Shown here piece after piece: positions 8,473 through 19,503 of a stretch of 64,000 bases of DNA. The stretch comes from Vibrio casei (GTDB taxonomy: Bacteria > Pseudomonadota > Gammaproteobacteria > Enterobacterales > Vibrionaceae). The translations under genes and the position numbers were made by a program. The stretch is from assembly GCF_002218025.2 (NCBI RefSeq), contig NZ_AP018680.1, forward strand, positions 1,550,001 to 1,614,000. Direction: 5' to 3'. Each line of letters begins with the position of its first letter. The first letter of the stretch is position 1. A model generated the notes under the pieces. That model worked only from the letters and a program-made list of their open reading frames with translations. It was not told the DNA's origin and ran no database searches.

Positions 8473-9711
8473 TTACTCCAAGCATTGACGAAAGTAATCA
8501 AAAAATGCATCAATTTCCTCCGGTGTATTATAGTGCATTAAGCCCACTCGTAATAAACCGCCAAGATGCTCACACTGCAGTTGTTCAATTAGACCTTTTG
8601 CATAAAAATGCCCACTCCAAATACAGACATTACATGTCGCAAGTTTTTGAGCGATGTCCAGAGAATCCTTTCCTTCAACTTTCAAAGCAAAAGTTGGCGT
8701 CCGCGCCACCTGCGAACTCGAGTGTCCATAAAGCTTAACTTGAGGAAAGCGTTGGAGCTGTGCTAAAAAGTATTCAGATAATTGATGTTCATAATCTTGA
8801 TATTGTTGAAAACTTTGCTCTAAACGCTGTCTTAACGGTTGGTGCTCACTGCCCAGTGCTCCCAAGTGCTCAATGCAGGCAATTAATCCAGCTAGAGCTT
8901 CAAAACTCTGTGTCCCTGTTTCAAAGCGCCCCGGCCCTACATTAGTCGCGGGTTCAACCTTATAAGGAGTAAGAGTATTAAGCCATTTAGGTGCAATATA
9001 CATCAGTCCAATATGTGGACCAAAAAACTTATAAGCTGAACAAACCAGAAAATCACAACCTAGATCTTGTACATCAATTAAATAATGTGGGGCATAGTGT
9101 ACGGCATCTACGTATACCATCGCCCCAACCGATTTTGCTAACGCAACAACACGCTTAATATCAACAATTGTTCCGGTTGTATTAGAAGCCATCGTCACTG
9201 CAATTAACTTGGTTTTTTTATTAATTTTATTAGCAAGTTGTTCATAATCAATATCACATTCCGGAGAGCGAACATTAATTTGATGAATTAATACTCCTTT
9301 ATCTTGTGCCGCTTGCTGCCAACTCGATACATTGGCGTAATGATCAAGTTTCGTCACAATAACCTCATCATCTGGTTGCCAATCTCTAGCAATCGTACGG
9401 CTCATTTGGAAAGTTAAACTGGTCATGTTCGCGCCAAAAACGATATTGTCGGGTTGTTCAGCATGAATAAAATTCGATATATGAGAACGAGCCAAGGCCA
9501 TGAGATCCGTCGTAACTTTGCTAGAATAAAACGCACCACCAAGATTAGAATTATACTGACTCAAATAAGCATGCATCGCAGATAACACGGTATCAGGGAC
9601 CTGCGATCCACCAGGGCCATCAAAAAAAATAACGGGGTTCCCCTCCCAATCATGATTTAATGCAGGAAAAGCCTTTCGAATGAGACTAATAGGGAAAACT
9701 GAATTAAACAT
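8473..9711 (-). CDS. Class V aminotransferase-fold PLP enzyme, VC1184 subfamily
   Basis: The 412-residue protein has the fold type I PLP enzyme layout of cysteine desulfurases and matches what I know of the VC1184 subfamily. The PLP pocket is intact: H123, D202 and H205 (VDAVHYAPH) and Schiff-base lysine K228 in CSAYKFFGPH. The catalytic cysteine of SufS/CsdA (in TGHHCA) is not there; the aligned segment is SGHFYA with tyrosine at 370. Persulfide-forming desulfurase activity is therefore unlikely, and an amino acid lyase, epimerase or transaminase-like role is more plausible. AAGGAAGGA precedes the ATG. The gene overlaps the upstream dioxygenase by 8 bases, so the two are co-translated and probably act in one pathway. 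Confidence 0.85.
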   Translation of the reverse strand: MFNSVFPISLIRKAFPALNHDWEGNPVIFFDGPGGSQVPDTVLSAMHAYLSQYNSNLGGAFYSSKVTTDLMALARSHISNFIHAEQPDNIVFGANMTSLTFQMSRTIARDWQPDDEVIVTKLDHYANVSSWQQAAQDKGVLIHQINVRSPECDIDYEQLANKINKKTKLIAVTMASNTTGTIVDIKRVVALAKSVGAMVYVDAVHYAPHYLIDVQDLGCDFLVCSAYKFFGPHIGLMYIAPKWLNTLTPYKVEPATNVGPGRFETGTQSFEALAGLIACIEHLGALGSEHQPLRQRLEQSFQQYQDYEHQLSEYFLAQLQRFPQVKLYGHSSSQVARTPTFALKVEGKDSLDIAQKLATCNVCIWSGHFYAKGLIEQLQCEHLGGLLRVGLMHYNTPEEIDAFFDYFRQCLE

Positions 9712-10363
9712 TGCGTCCTTCCTTAGCCGTCAAAACAATAATATCTAAATAGCCCTCTTTATCTTGTTCAATCGATCTAATTGGTTGAGCATTATGCCAA
9801 AAATGATGATCATCAAGAATAGCAACGTCACCATCGTCCAAGACTTTACGAAAGAACGGGGCTTCATGATTATCTTTATACAACATAATCTCCCCCCCCA
9901 CGATATTATTACGGGCAATTCCAATCAAAGCGATATAGTCAAATCCATCTTGGTGAACCCCTTCTGGCGCAACGGGAGTTTCATCCAATAAACTTACGAC
10001 TCGCATTTGGTGGATTTCTATTTCTTGACCATTAGGTAACTGGTTGGATTGAGCAAAAATTTGGCACATAGTCAGCAATCCAACACTGCCTAATACTTCG
10101 TTTTCTATCCCTTCAAATTGTCTAACAACATCACCTTGGAAATGATTAATATCACTGGATTGCATAAATTCATGCTTATCACTTGGCTGAACTTTTCCGT
10201 TCAGTAAATTCACCACCGAATAGCGTCTTAAACGATACTGGCCATCGGCATGATTAGTTCGTGGAAGAAATCCAAAGCTAGGTAATATTGATTTCAACAA
10301 CTCTGTCTCTATACGAAAAAGCTGTAAATCATGCTCTATTCGATCTAAGGCTAAACGTTCCAT
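9704..10363 (-). CDS. 2-oxoglutarate/Fe(II) dioxygenase (2OG-Fe_Oxy_2 type)
   Basis: The 219-residue protein resembles the 2OG-Fe dioxygenase family that includes free amino acid hydroxylases such as bacterial isoleucine dioxygenase and BsmA. Iron ligands are visible: H137 and D139 in EGVHQDGFD and H190 in HFWHNAQPI. The GGEIMLY strand between them is typical. The ATG at 10363 has AAGGGAGA six bases upstream, so the longer ORF start at 10414 is rejected. It is the first gene of a two-gene operon with the class V PLP enzyme, which suggests hydroxylation of an amino acid-like substrate followed by PLP chemistry. The substrate is unknown. Confidence 0.82.
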   Translation of the reverse strand: MERLALDRIEHDLQLFRIETELLKSILPSFGFLPRTNHADGQYRLRRYSVVNLLNGKVQPSDKHEFMQSSDINHFQGDVVRQFEGIENEVLGSVGLLTMCQIFAQSNQLPNGQEIEIHQMRVVSLLDETPVAPEGVHQDGFDYIALIGIARNNIVGGEIMLYKDNHEAPFFRKVLDDGDVAILDDHHFWHNAQPIRSIEQDKEGYLDIIVLTAKEGRNV

Positions 10364-11650
<1,287 letters not shown>

Positions 11651-11661
11651 TTCGTTATAAC

Positions 11662-11692
11662 TTAAGAGGGTTTTGTGGCCCTCTTAAATTTT
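11662..11692 (+). terminator. Hairpin after trxB
   Basis: Perfect 9-bp stem TTAAGAGGG/CCCTCTTAA followed by ATTTTAG. The T run is short, so it may be a partial terminator between trxB and cydD. Confidence 0.6.
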
Positions 11693-11802
11693 AGCAAATC
11701 CAGTTTAACATTCAGCGCTATTCGACAGCTTGTTAACGTCACTAAGTGTAAATCTCAACATCATCCTGTCCATTTTCACATCCAGCTGGGAAGAAGTCTT
11801 AC

Positions 11803-13605
11803 ATGGATAAACAACACCGACGCCATTTAAACAAATGGCTAAAAGAACAAGGTAAACTTGCCAAATTCTGGTTATTTTCCACCATTGGTTTAGGCGTACT
11901 TTCTACGCTATTTCTACTTGGACAAGCCGGTTTTCTCGCCTCTATTCTTCACAACATTATTATTGAACAAGTCGATAAGCATGAGCTTATTCCTTCATTT
12001 GTGGGATTAGCATTAATGATTGTAGGGCGCTCTTTATGTAATTGGGGACGAGAAATCACCGGTTATCGCTGTGGTGAATATGTCCGCATTTACATCCGCC
12101 AACAAATTTTAGATAAATTACGCGATTTAGGCCCAGCTTATATAAAAGGTAAACCTGCTGGTACTTGGGCGACATTGCTACTTGAACAAGTAGAAGAAAT
12201 GCAAGATTTTTTCTCTCGTTATTTACCACAAATGTCACTCGCCGTATTACTACCTTTCATTATTCTTGTCGTCGTTTTCCCTTTCAATTGGGCGGCTGGA
12301 TTAATATTCTTAATCACTGCACCACTTGTTCCCTTATTTATGGCCTTAGTTGGAATGAAAGCCGCTGATGCCAATAAAAAGAACTTTAAAGCTCTGCAAC
12401 GTTTATCTGGCCATTTTTATGACCGATTACAATCAATGACAACTATTCGTCTATTTCACCGAGCGGAATCGGAAACAGAACTACTACGCGGAGCTTCTGA
12501 AGTGTTACGAAAAAGCACCATGGATGTACTTCGTATCGCATTTTTATCCTCTGCGGTTTTAGAGTTTTTTACTTCTATTTCCATTGCGATTACCGCTGTA
12601 TACTTTGGTTTCAGCTATATTGGCGAGTTAAATTTTGGTTATTATGGCGGAAGTATTACCCTATTTACGGGCCTCTTCATCTTGATCTTAGCGCCAGAAT
12701 TTTACCAACCACTGCGCGATCTAGGCACTTATTACCATGCTAAAGCACAGGCATTAGGCGCCGCTGAAAGTTTAGTAGAATTTTTAGAAGCCGATGTCGA
12801 AGCTGCTAAATCCGGTGATACCCCATTACCCACACCAGAATCAATCATTATTATTGCGCAAAATTTAGAAGTTTTCAGCACGGAGAAAACCAAGAACTCT
12901 GAAAAAATAAAGCTCGTTGGCCCGATTTCATTCACCATTCATGCCAATCAAACCACTGCATTAGTTGGACCAAGTGGTGCCGGTAAAACCAGTTTAATTA
13001 ATGCTATTTTAGGCTTCCTACCGTATCAAGGTTCACTCACGATCAATGGTGTTGAAGTTAAAGAGCTCGATTTAAAAAATTGGCGTCAAAATATCAGTTG
13101 GGTTGGACAGAATCCTCTGTTGGTCAATGGCACCATTTATGACAATGTCACATTAGGCCAGCAAAACCTTTCAGAGCCTGAGGTAACAAAAGCACTAAAA
13201 GATGCCTTTGCTGATGAATTTACAGCAACTCATGGTTTGGATTATCACATTAGCGATCGCTCTGGTGGCCTTTCCGTTGGACAAGCTCAACGCCTAGCAT
13301 TAGCACGTGCTATGCTGCAAAATGGCCAATTTTGGCTACTTGACGAACCCACTGCAAGCCTTGATGCACACAGTGAAAACTTAGTCGTAAAAGCATTAAA
13401 TGTGAATACGATTGGCAAAACAACGTTGATGGTTACCCACCAACTCGGTCATTTAAAAGAAGTAGCCAATATTCTGGTTATGCAGTCAGGTCAAATCGTT
13501 CAATCTGGCCATTATAATGACATAAAAGCATCAGGTTTATTTGCCCAAATGTTATCAACAAAAATTGAATCTGATAGTGAAAATAAGGGGAATTTAGATG
13601 CATGA
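11803..13605 (+). CDS. cydD: Glutathione/cysteine ABC exporter subunit CydD
   Basis: CydD and CydC form a heterodimeric inner-membrane ABC exporter that moves glutathione and cysteine to the periplasm and is needed to assemble cytochrome bd. The 600-residue protein has an N-terminal type I exporter membrane domain with about six helices (roughly residues 20-310) and a C-terminal ATPase domain with Walker A GPSGAGKTS, the signature LSVGQAQRLALARA (a variant of LSGGQ) and Walker B FWLLDEPTASLD. GGGAAGAAG precedes the ATG. The gene overlaps cydC by 8 bases, so they are translationally coupled. Confidence 0.95.
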   Translation: MDKQHRRHLNKWLKEQGKLAKFWLFSTIGLGVLSTLFLLGQAGFLASILHNIIIEQVDKHELIPSFVGLALMIVGRSLCNWGREITGYRCGEYVRIYIRQQILDKLRDLGPAYIKGKPAGTWATLLLEQVEEMQDFFSRYLPQMSLAVLLPFIILVVVFPFNWAAGLIFLITAPLVPLFMALVGMKAADANKKNFKALQRLSGHFYDRLQSMTTIRLFHRAESETELLRGASEVLRKSTMDVLRIAFLSSAVLEFFTSISIAITAVYFGFSYIGELNFGYYGGSITLFTGLFILILAPEFYQPLRDLGTYYHAKAQALGAAESLVEFLEADVEAAKSGDTPLPTPESIIIIAQNLEVFSTEKTKNSEKIKLVGPISFTIHANQTTALVGPSGAGKTSLINAILGFLPYQGSLTINGVEVKELDLKNWRQNISWVGQNPLLVNGTIYDNVTLGQQNLSEPEVTKALKDAFADEFTATHGLDYHISDRSGGLSVGQAQRLALARAMLQNGQFWLLDEPTASLDAHSENLVVKALNVNTIGKTTLMVTHQLGHLKEVANILVMQSGQIVQSGHYNDIKASGLFAQMLSTKIESDSENKGNLDA

Positions 13606-15319
13606 ATTAGCACCTTACCTCAGACTGTATAAGAAACATTGGTTTAGTTTGTCGCTTGGTATGCTACTTGCCCTTGCAACATTAGTCGCTTCCATTGGCC
13701 TACTTACGTTGTCAGGTTGGTTTATTGCGGCAGCATCTGTTGCAGGTTTGACTATTGCTCGTGAAACCTTTAATTATATGCTGCCTGGTGGTGGTGTTCG
13801 TGGTTTTGCGATGGCAAGGACAGCAGGTCGCTGGGGTGAGCGTGTTGTCAGCCACGATGCAACCTTCAAACTGTTAGCGGATCTACGTATCTTCTTCTTT
13901 AAGAAGTTAACACCACTAATTCCTGGTCGTATGTCCAAGCTGCGTGATGCCGATTTACTTAACCGATTAGTGGCCGATGTAGATGCCATGGATCATGTGT
14001 ATTTACGCTTGGTCAGCCCTATTATTGTTGGCATATTTGGTATCATATCTTTAACGCTTTTACTTGCTTGGTTTGATCTCACCATCGGATTAACGCTTGG
14101 CGCTATTTTACTTACTTTATTATTACTTTGGCCTGTTATTTTTTATAAATTAGGCAAACAAAATGGCGAAACACTCACGCAAAATAAAGCAAAATTACGT
14201 ATAGCAACTCTAGATTGGGTTCAAGGGCATAGTGAATTAGTTTTATTTGGCGCGGAACCTAAATATCGTCAAGCCATTAGTGATCATCAAGACAAGTTGG
14301 TGAAAAATCAGTTTAAAAATGCTCATTACACAGGCCTTGCTAGCGCCCTATTACTGTTAGCAAACGGCTGGAGCTTAGTACTGATCATTTGGATGGCCGC
14401 TGATGGTGTTAATGGCCAACCACCCGGCCCTATGGTCGCACTTATGGCTTTTGCTACCATGGCAAGCTTTGAACTACTAATGCCAATTGCAGGTGCATTC
14501 CAATATTTAGGGCAAACCCTAGAATCAGCAAGACGCTTAAATGAAATTTTACATGCTACACCTGATATTGTTTTTCCAAAATCTGGAGTGGAACACACTC
14601 AAGAATACAACTTAGTACTAAACCATGTAACCTTCCAATACTATGACAGTGAAACGTTGGCATTAGATGATGTATCGTTAGAGTTAAAATCCGGGCAGAA
14701 GATGGCTATTGTCGGCCAGACTGGTTCAGGTAAATCCACGTTGCTTCAATTGCTAACTCGCCAATTTGATGTCACATCAGGTGAACTCTATATTGGTGAT
14801 AGCCCAATCACTCAGTGGACAGAAAAGGGCCTACGCGAATCTATTTCGGTTGTCAGCCAACGAGTTGACATTTTAAATGGCACATTAAAAGACAACTTAC
14901 ATTTAGCTAAACCCGATGCAAATGATATCGAGCTGCTCAGTATTTTAAAGCAAGTTGGTCTAGAATATTTAAATGAAGGATTAGGGTTAGATACTTGGTT
15001 AGGTGATGGTGGCCGTCAGTTATCAGGAGGTGAAAAACGACGTGTTGGTATTGCCCGAGCACTATTACACAATGCCCCTATTTTGTTATTGGATGAACCC
15101 ACTGAAGGCCTTGATAAGCAGACAGAGAACCAAATCATGCAATTGCTTAATCAACACTCTAAAGGTAAAACCGTAGTGTTTGTAACTCATCGCTTAGTGG
15201 GTCTTGATCGTATGGATAGCATTTGTCTGATGGAGCAAGGTAAAATTGTTGAGCAAGGATCTCATCACGATTTACTGGCTCAGCAAGGTTTATACCATCG
15301 CTTACATCAACGCTTGTAA
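13598..15319 (+). CDS. cydC: Glutathione/cysteine ABC exporter subunit CydC
   Basis: This is the partner of CydD, 573 residues, matching the E. coli length. The membrane domain includes TLSGWFIAAASVAG and the GGVRGFAMARTAGRW coupling region typical of CydC. The ATPase domain has Walker A GQTGSGKST, a canonical LSGGEKRRVGIARAL signature and Walker B ILLLDEPTEGLD. The start overlaps the cydD end by 8 bases. A strong terminator follows, so the operon is cydDC, with possible read-through from trxB. Confidence 0.95.
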   Translation: MHELAPYLRLYKKHWFSLSLGMLLALATLVASIGLLTLSGWFIAAASVAGLTIARETFNYMLPGGGVRGFAMARTAGRWGERVVSHDATFKLLADLRIFFFKKLTPLIPGRMSKLRDADLLNRLVADVDAMDHVYLRLVSPIIVGIFGIISLTLLLAWFDLTIGLTLGAILLTLLLLWPVIFYKLGKQNGETLTQNKAKLRIATLDWVQGHSELVLFGAEPKYRQAISDHQDKLVKNQFKNAHYTGLASALLLLANGWSLVLIIWMAADGVNGQPPGPMVALMAFATMASFELLMPIAGAFQYLGQTLESARRLNEILHATPDIVFPKSGVEHTQEYNLVLNHVTFQYYDSETLALDDVSLELKSGQKMAIVGQTGSGKSTLLQLLTRQFDVTSGELYIGDSPITQWTEKGLRESISVVSQRVDILNGTLKDNLHLAKPDANDIELLSILKQVGLEYLNEGLGLDTWLGDGGRQLSGGEKRRVGIARALLHNAPILLLDEPTEGLDKQTENQIMQLLNQHSKGKTVVFVTHRLVGLDRMDSICLMEQGKIVEQGSHHDLLAQQGLYHRLHQRL

Positions 15320-15342
15320 GATCTTATAGGTTTAGATTTAAT

Positions 15343-15387
15343 GAAAAAGCGCCATGGTCACCGTCAAAAGTTACCATGGCGTTTTTC
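15343..15387 (+). terminator. Terminator of cydDC
   Basis: The stem CGCCATGGT/ACCATGGCG is flanked by A and T runs, about 30 bases after the cydC stop. It may also serve serC on the opposite strand. Confidence 0.85.
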
Positions 15388-15450
15388 TGTATTAATCACG
15401 ATTCGTTTTATTTAAACGACCGATTTATGTTCCTACTTATTTAATGAACT

Positions 15451-16533
15451 TCAGGCGTTTTTTTGTTCGAACTCTTTCATGAATTCAACCAACGCTTGCA
15501 CACCTTCTAACGGCATAGCGTTATAAATAGATGCTCTCATACCGCCAACCGCTCTGTGTCCTTTCAAGGCTTGTAGACCACGGGCTTCTGCTTGTTCTAA
15601 AAACAAAGCGTCCAGCTCAGGTTTTGCAAGTTGGAATGGAACATTCATTAACGAACGATTATTCGAGTGCACACTATTGCGATAAAACTCAGATTGATCA
15701 ATATATTGATATAAAGTAGCTGCTTTCTCACGGTTTACCTTCTCGATGGCAGCAACACCGCCATTCGATTTTAACCATTTAAAAACCAATCCAGACAAAT
15801 ACCATGCATATGTAGGTGGAGTGTTATACATAGATTCTTTTTCAAATAGCACTTTGTAATTCAAAATGCTTGGAAGTGCTGAATGAGCAAGATCTAACAA
15901 ATCATCACGGACAATCACGATACAAAGGCCTGCAGGACCAATATTTTTTTGTGCCCCAGCGTAAATCACACCGTACTTTGATATATCAATTTCACGAGAC
16001 AAAATCGTTGATGACATATCAGCCACAATCGGCTTATCCGTTACAGGCAGATCATTAATTTCAATACCATCAATGGTTTCGTTCGGGCAAAAATGGACAT
16101 AAGCAGAGTCATCTGACAAAACCCAGTCAGAAGCAGGAATAATAGCCGATTTACCATCGATAGTCGTGGATGCATTAATAACATTCGCTTCGCAGTATTT
16201 TTGCGCTTCTTCAACCGCGCTTGCTGCCCAGTAACCACCATCAATGTAATCAGCCGTTTTTGCACTGCCTAGTAAGTTCATAGGAACCGCTGCAAATTGT
16301 GCCCGAGCTCCACCCTGACAAAATAAAACTTTATAATTATTTGGGATAGACAGTAAGTCACGTAAATCTTGCTCAGCTTCTGCTGCGACCTTAAGAAAAG
16401 GTTTACTACGATGACTGATTTCCATAACGGAAGTACCAAGACCATTCCAATTAATAAACTCCTCTTGAGCTTGTTTCATTACTGCTTTTGGAAGACTTGC
16501 TGGGCCAGCACTGAAGTTATAGATTGGTTCCAT
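15451..16533 (-). CDS. serC: Phosphoserine aminotransferase SerC
   Basis: SerC converts 3-phosphohydroxypyruvate and glutamate to phosphoserine in serine synthesis, and acts in the parallel PLP-synthesis step. The 360-residue protein has the family start [14 protein letters not shown], the [16 protein letters not shown] phosphate/PLP segment, DMSSTILSR, and Schiff-base lysine in [13 protein letters not shown]. The end, with [16 protein letters not shown] and [11 protein letters not shown], is typical. Length matches E. coli (362). It stands alone on the minus strand between hairpins. Confidence 0.97.
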   Translation of the reverse strand: MEPIYNFSAGPASLPKAVMKQAQEEFINWNGLGTSVMEISHRSKPFLKVAAEAEQDLRDLLSIPNNYKVLFCQGGARAQFAAVPMNLLGSAKTADYIDGGYWAASAVEEAQKYCEANVINASTTIDGKSAIIPASDWVLSDDSAYVHFCPNETIDGIEINDLPVTDKPIVADMSSTILSREIDISKYGVIYAGAQKNIGPAGLCIVIVRDDLLDLAHSALPSILNYKVLFEKESMYNTPPTYAWYLSGLVFKWLKSNGGVAAIEKVNREKAATLYQYIDQSEFYRNSVHSNNRSLMNVPFQLAKPELDALFLEQAEARGLQALKGHRAVGGMRASIYNAMPLEGVQALVEFMKEFEQKNA

Positions 16534-16647
16534 GATGAATATTGCTCCTGCTAGAATGAATAATCTTGGTTTGAATAAACCATGTCAACTTTCCTACAGT
16601 AATACCATTTTTCTTAATCCCTCAAAACACCTTTTTGAGTAAACCAT

Positions 16648-16675
16648 AAAAAAAGAGGCCAAATCGGCCTCTTCC
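16648..16675 (-). terminator. Terminator of the DUF945 gene
   Basis: On the minus strand an 8-bp stem AAGAGGCC/GGCCTCTT (16653-16673) is followed by a run of T, about 25 bases past the stop codon. Confidence 0.85.
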
Positions 16676-16696
16676 ATCTCAACTCCAAAAGAGTGA

Positions 16697-17959
16697 TTAC
16701 ATAAATAATGGAGCAAGTAGAGCAAAAAGAGGCATCTTCTTACCACTTTTAAACTCAACATTACCTTCTTTTATCTCACCATTAATATGGTAGCCATCCG
16801 CTTTATGTAGCATTACGCCCTGTTGAATCAGATTATCTAACCCTGCTTGAATAAAAGGAAATTCAATCGCCATATCATTCGAAATAAAAGCGTTTGTTTC
16901 ACCTTCTAACATCGAAAGAATCACCATTGGGTTTTGGCTAACCTTTTTATCTCCCTTAGGGACAGTTAATGACCAATCCCCTTCAAAATGACCTTTACGT
17001 ATAGTCGCTTTCATTTTATTTAAAGAAACCGTAAATCCTTTTTCGAATAAAGAATCGACATTGTCTGTAATCGCTTTCACATCATCACTCGTTAACGCTT
17101 GGCTTTTAGCCTGATAAGTTTCTAATAGTTGTGTAAATGCCTCCATGCCAATATCTTTAAACGATATATCAAATCCTAGATCGGTTAGGGTGTCGTCTTC
17201 CAATTCAATGCTGTCAATTGACACATGATGTTGACTACTAAAGGTAGCTTCAGATGCATTTTCTTTTGTGTTAAAACGGTAATTAAACTGATTAATATTA
17301 AACGCACTTTCACCTGTTGGTGTGAGCATATTAATCTCACCTAGACCTACGTTTTGTTGCCCAATCCAAAAACCTTGTTGTTTTTTACCATCGCCTGAGC
17401 CACTAATACTATTAAGTAATAATGATTCACCATTCGCGAAGTGCCCATTAAAACTGTCTAACTGGTAGTCAAACTTGACTTGTCCATCACGGCTAATATC
17501 GGCGTTAAAAGTTCCCGGTGAAAACGCTAATGTCGAATTAGCATCCTGAGCAAAATTAAACGTCATTTTTTCACTTTTCACTTCAACTGAAGTTGAGCCA
17601 AGAAAAGACGTTACAGAGTGAATAAGAATAGGAATTTCCGTATAATTCTCAGTCTTGGTATCAGAAGAAACACCAAATAATCCATGATGAATTTGGTGAT
17701 TTAAAATCAATGTAGTAGGAAGGCCATCAAGTTCTAATTGTTGCTTCAAGACAGAATCAACGATGGTAATTTTAGTCTGCGCTGTCGCATTTAAATAGCC
17801 ACGATCGTAGTTTACAACTTCTACGCTCACTTCTTTTTTATCTAATTGTTTAGCCGCATCTATTATAGTTGATTCAGCAAACTGACCGACGGCTAGTGGC
17901 CAACATGCAGCAAGTGCGACGGCACCGCCAATGGCTGCATACTTCTTATAATTATTCAT
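16697..17959 (-). CDS. YdgA-like DUF945 protein
   Basis: The 420-residue protein resembles the YdgA/YihF (DUF945) family of enveloped proteins with unknown function. It has an N-terminal hydrophobic segment (about residues 8-22) and a long repetitive beta-rich body with alternating strands, and the region near the C-terminus carries the GYHINGEIKEGN segment. The segment LAAC within the hydrophobic stretch looks like a lipobox, so this copy may be a lipoprotein, not a signal-anchored protein. The ATG at 17959 has AAGGA six bases upstream; the longer ORF start at 18007 is rejected. It is a single-gene unit with its own terminator. Confidence 0.75.
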   Translation of the reverse strand: MNNYKKYAAIGGAVALAACWPLAVGQFAESTIIDAAKQLDKKEVSVEVVNYDRGYLNATAQTKITIVDSVLKQQLELDGLPTTLILNHQIHHGLFGVSSDTKTENYTEIPILIHSVTSFLGSTSVEVKSEKMTFNFAQDANSTLAFSPGTFNADISRDGQVKFDYQLDSFNGHFANGESLLLNSISGSGDGKKQQGFWIGQQNVGLGEINMLTPTGESAFNINQFNYRFNTKENASEATFSSQHHVSIDSIELEDDTLTDLGFDISFKDIGMEAFTQLLETYQAKSQALTSDDVKAITDNVDSLFEKGFTVSLNKMKATIRKGHFEGDWSLTVPKGDKKVSQNPMVILSMLEGETNAFISNDMAIEFPFIQAGLDNLIQQGVMLHKADGYHINGEIKEGNVEFKSGKKMPLFALLAPLFM

Positions 17960-18281
17960 TTCGATCCTTGCAGGTAAAAGAGCCAGTCTAACGTAAATTG
18001 AATTCACTTGTCATGGCAAAGCGCTACATATTTTATAGATTATTCTATACCTAATAGACAAAATAACACCGAATTATCAAGCTTATGTAAACATACTATC
18101 AATATTTAAGACGAGTATTTCATACAAAGAACAACTTTGTTATTTTACATCTTAGCTTGCTTCTGACAAAATCTAGCCATTCAAATAAAGAACTGATTGT
18201 ATTAGCACTTTAATCCTCATTTTCTAATCATCAATTCTTCATAAATCACCATAGACAGTATTAAGAAAAGGGTTTTCTTTC
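17960..18281. other. Divergent intergenic region
   Basis: About 320 AT-rich bases between the DUF945 gene and the outer-membrane protein gene. Promoters for both must be here. I see no recognisable operator or RNA element. Confidence 0.4.
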
Positions 18282-18839
18282 ATGCATAAGTCACTTGTTT
18301 TCACAGGATTGTTACTTGCTTCAAGCTCGGTATTTGCTGCCGATAATACGAATCCATCAACCATGAGCAACTTTAATTATGACTATATCGATGCTCGTAT
18401 CGGCTTAAGCCCAATGACTTTTGGTGCTGGTGTGAGTAAATCTATCCACCCAAATGCACATGCTATTTTGTCCCTCGACTCTGAGTTCGATAATGACTAT
18501 GACCTTTCTGCTGGTTTAGGTTTTCATGCACCAGTAAATAACTGGGCAGATATCACCGGTGAGATGTTATTCAAAATGGTTGATGACGACTCTAAAAAAT
18601 ATAATAACGATGCAGGTATGGAAGTAAATATTGGTGTGAGACAATGGTTAGGCCCACAATTTGAAATTGCAGGGAAGCTAGGTTATTACAAAATAAACAA
18701 TGATGCTGATACTGATGATGTATACGGTACAATATCTGGCCGTTTTCACGCAACAGAGCTATTTTCAATTGGCCTAGAAGGTAAATTAAATTATATCTAT
18801 GGTGATCAATTAATGGTAACTACCCGCTTTAATTTCTAA
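18282..18839 (+). CDS. Small outer-membrane beta-barrel protein
   Basis: The 185-residue product starts with a clear signal peptide (cleavage likely after SSVFA, residue 19). The rest is made of alternating strands: IDARIGLSPMTFGAGVSKSI, AILSLDSEF, DLSAGLGFHA, EMLFKMVDD, EVNIGVRQWL, EIAGKLGYYK, TISGRFHA, IGLEGKLNYI and a C-terminal MVTTRFNF ending in phenylalanine. That pattern indicates an eight-stranded outer-membrane barrel. I recognise it as a Vibrionaceae hypothetical but know no function. It is preceded by a weak GGG-containing ribosome site and followed by a strong bidirectional terminator. Confidence 0.7.
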   Translation: MHKSLVFTGLLLASSSVFAADNTNPSTMSNFNYDYIDARIGLSPMTFGAGVSKSIHPNAHAILSLDSEFDNDYDLSAGLGFHAPVNNWADITGEMLFKMVDDDSKKYNNDAGMEVNIGVRQWLGPQFEIAGKLGYYKINNDADTDDVYGTISGRFHATELFSIGLEGKLNYIYGDQLMVTTRFNF

Positions 18840-18866
18840 ATAAGAATCACCGTTATGTAAATATTA

Positions 18867-18899
18867 AAAAAACCTCGCAAAGATTGCGAGGTTTTTTTA
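18867..18899. terminator. Bidirectional terminator
   Basis: Perfect 10-bp stem AACCTCGCAA/TTGCGAGGTT (18871-18893), with A run before and T run after, between convergent genes. Confidence 0.95.
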
Positions 18900-18909
18900 A
18901 GTAAAAGTA

Positions 18910-19503
18910 TTAATGATGTACATTGGATAAAAGTTTTTGCCTTCTTGGCTCTTGAATAAGTTTCCAATGGCATCCATCAACTGCACCTGCAAATTTCCAC
19001 AATAAACGGATATCAACATCACTACCATAGGTTTCTTTTACTCGTTTAAATACATCCTCTGGTCCCATCTGAAGAAAAGTAGTGACATCTGGCACACCTG
19101 ATTTTTTAACCATTCGTTCTAGAGTAAGTTGCATGTTAGGTAAATCACGTAATCGTCGACTATCTTCTGACTTCTGAAATGCTCTTTCTCTTTTAGAGTA
19201 TTCAATGGATGCTTCTATAATTCCATCTAAAGCAACATCACCTTCTGTATAGAGCTTTGTAATATCAAAATAGTTAACCGTTGCGACGGTTTGTTTCTTC
19301 ACATGCTTATATCTTTTACAATTTTTTGCTTCTAAGCTTTGATCAAGATCTCCACCACCGCGAATAAAAATAGTGCCATTCGAGATCAATGCGTACATTG
19401 CATCTTCACTAAACAGTCCAATACCACCAAACATTGAACGTTTTTGAAATGAACCAAACTTAGTTACATATTCAAAAAATGACCGCTCCAAATTACTACC
19501 CAT
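18910..19503 (-). CDS. tfoY: TfoX/Sxy-family regulator, TfoY-like
   Basis: The 197-residue protein has an N-terminal TfoX domain (RSMFGGIGLFSEDAMYALI near residues 19-40) and a C-terminal TfoX_C domain (LRDLPNMQLTLERMVKKSGV onward). Several segments, such as LLWKFAGAVDGCHWKLIQEPRRQ, resemble Vibrio TfoY more than the competence regulator TfoX; this is from memory of the families. TfoY controls motility and type VI secretion in V. cholerae. GGAGG lies seven bases before the ATG at 19503, so the longer ORF start at 19548 is rejected. No c-di-GMP riboswitch is recognisable upstream. Confidence 0.75.
   Translation of the reverse strand: MGSNLERSFFEYVTKFGSFQKRSMFGGIGLFSEDAMYALISNGTIFIRGGGDLDQSLEAKNCKRYKHVKKQTVATVNYFDITKLYTEGDVALDGIIEASIEYSKRERAFQKSEDSRRLRDLPNMQLTLERMVKKSGVPDVTTFLQMGPEDVFKRVKETYGSDVDIRLLWKFAGAVDGCHWKLIQEPRRQKLLSNVHH

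Noticed and set aside
8473..9711. Calling the class V enzyme a cysteine desulfurase (sufS/iscS)
   Set aside because: The catalytic cysteine is replaced by tyrosine and no Fe-S assembly genes are nearby.
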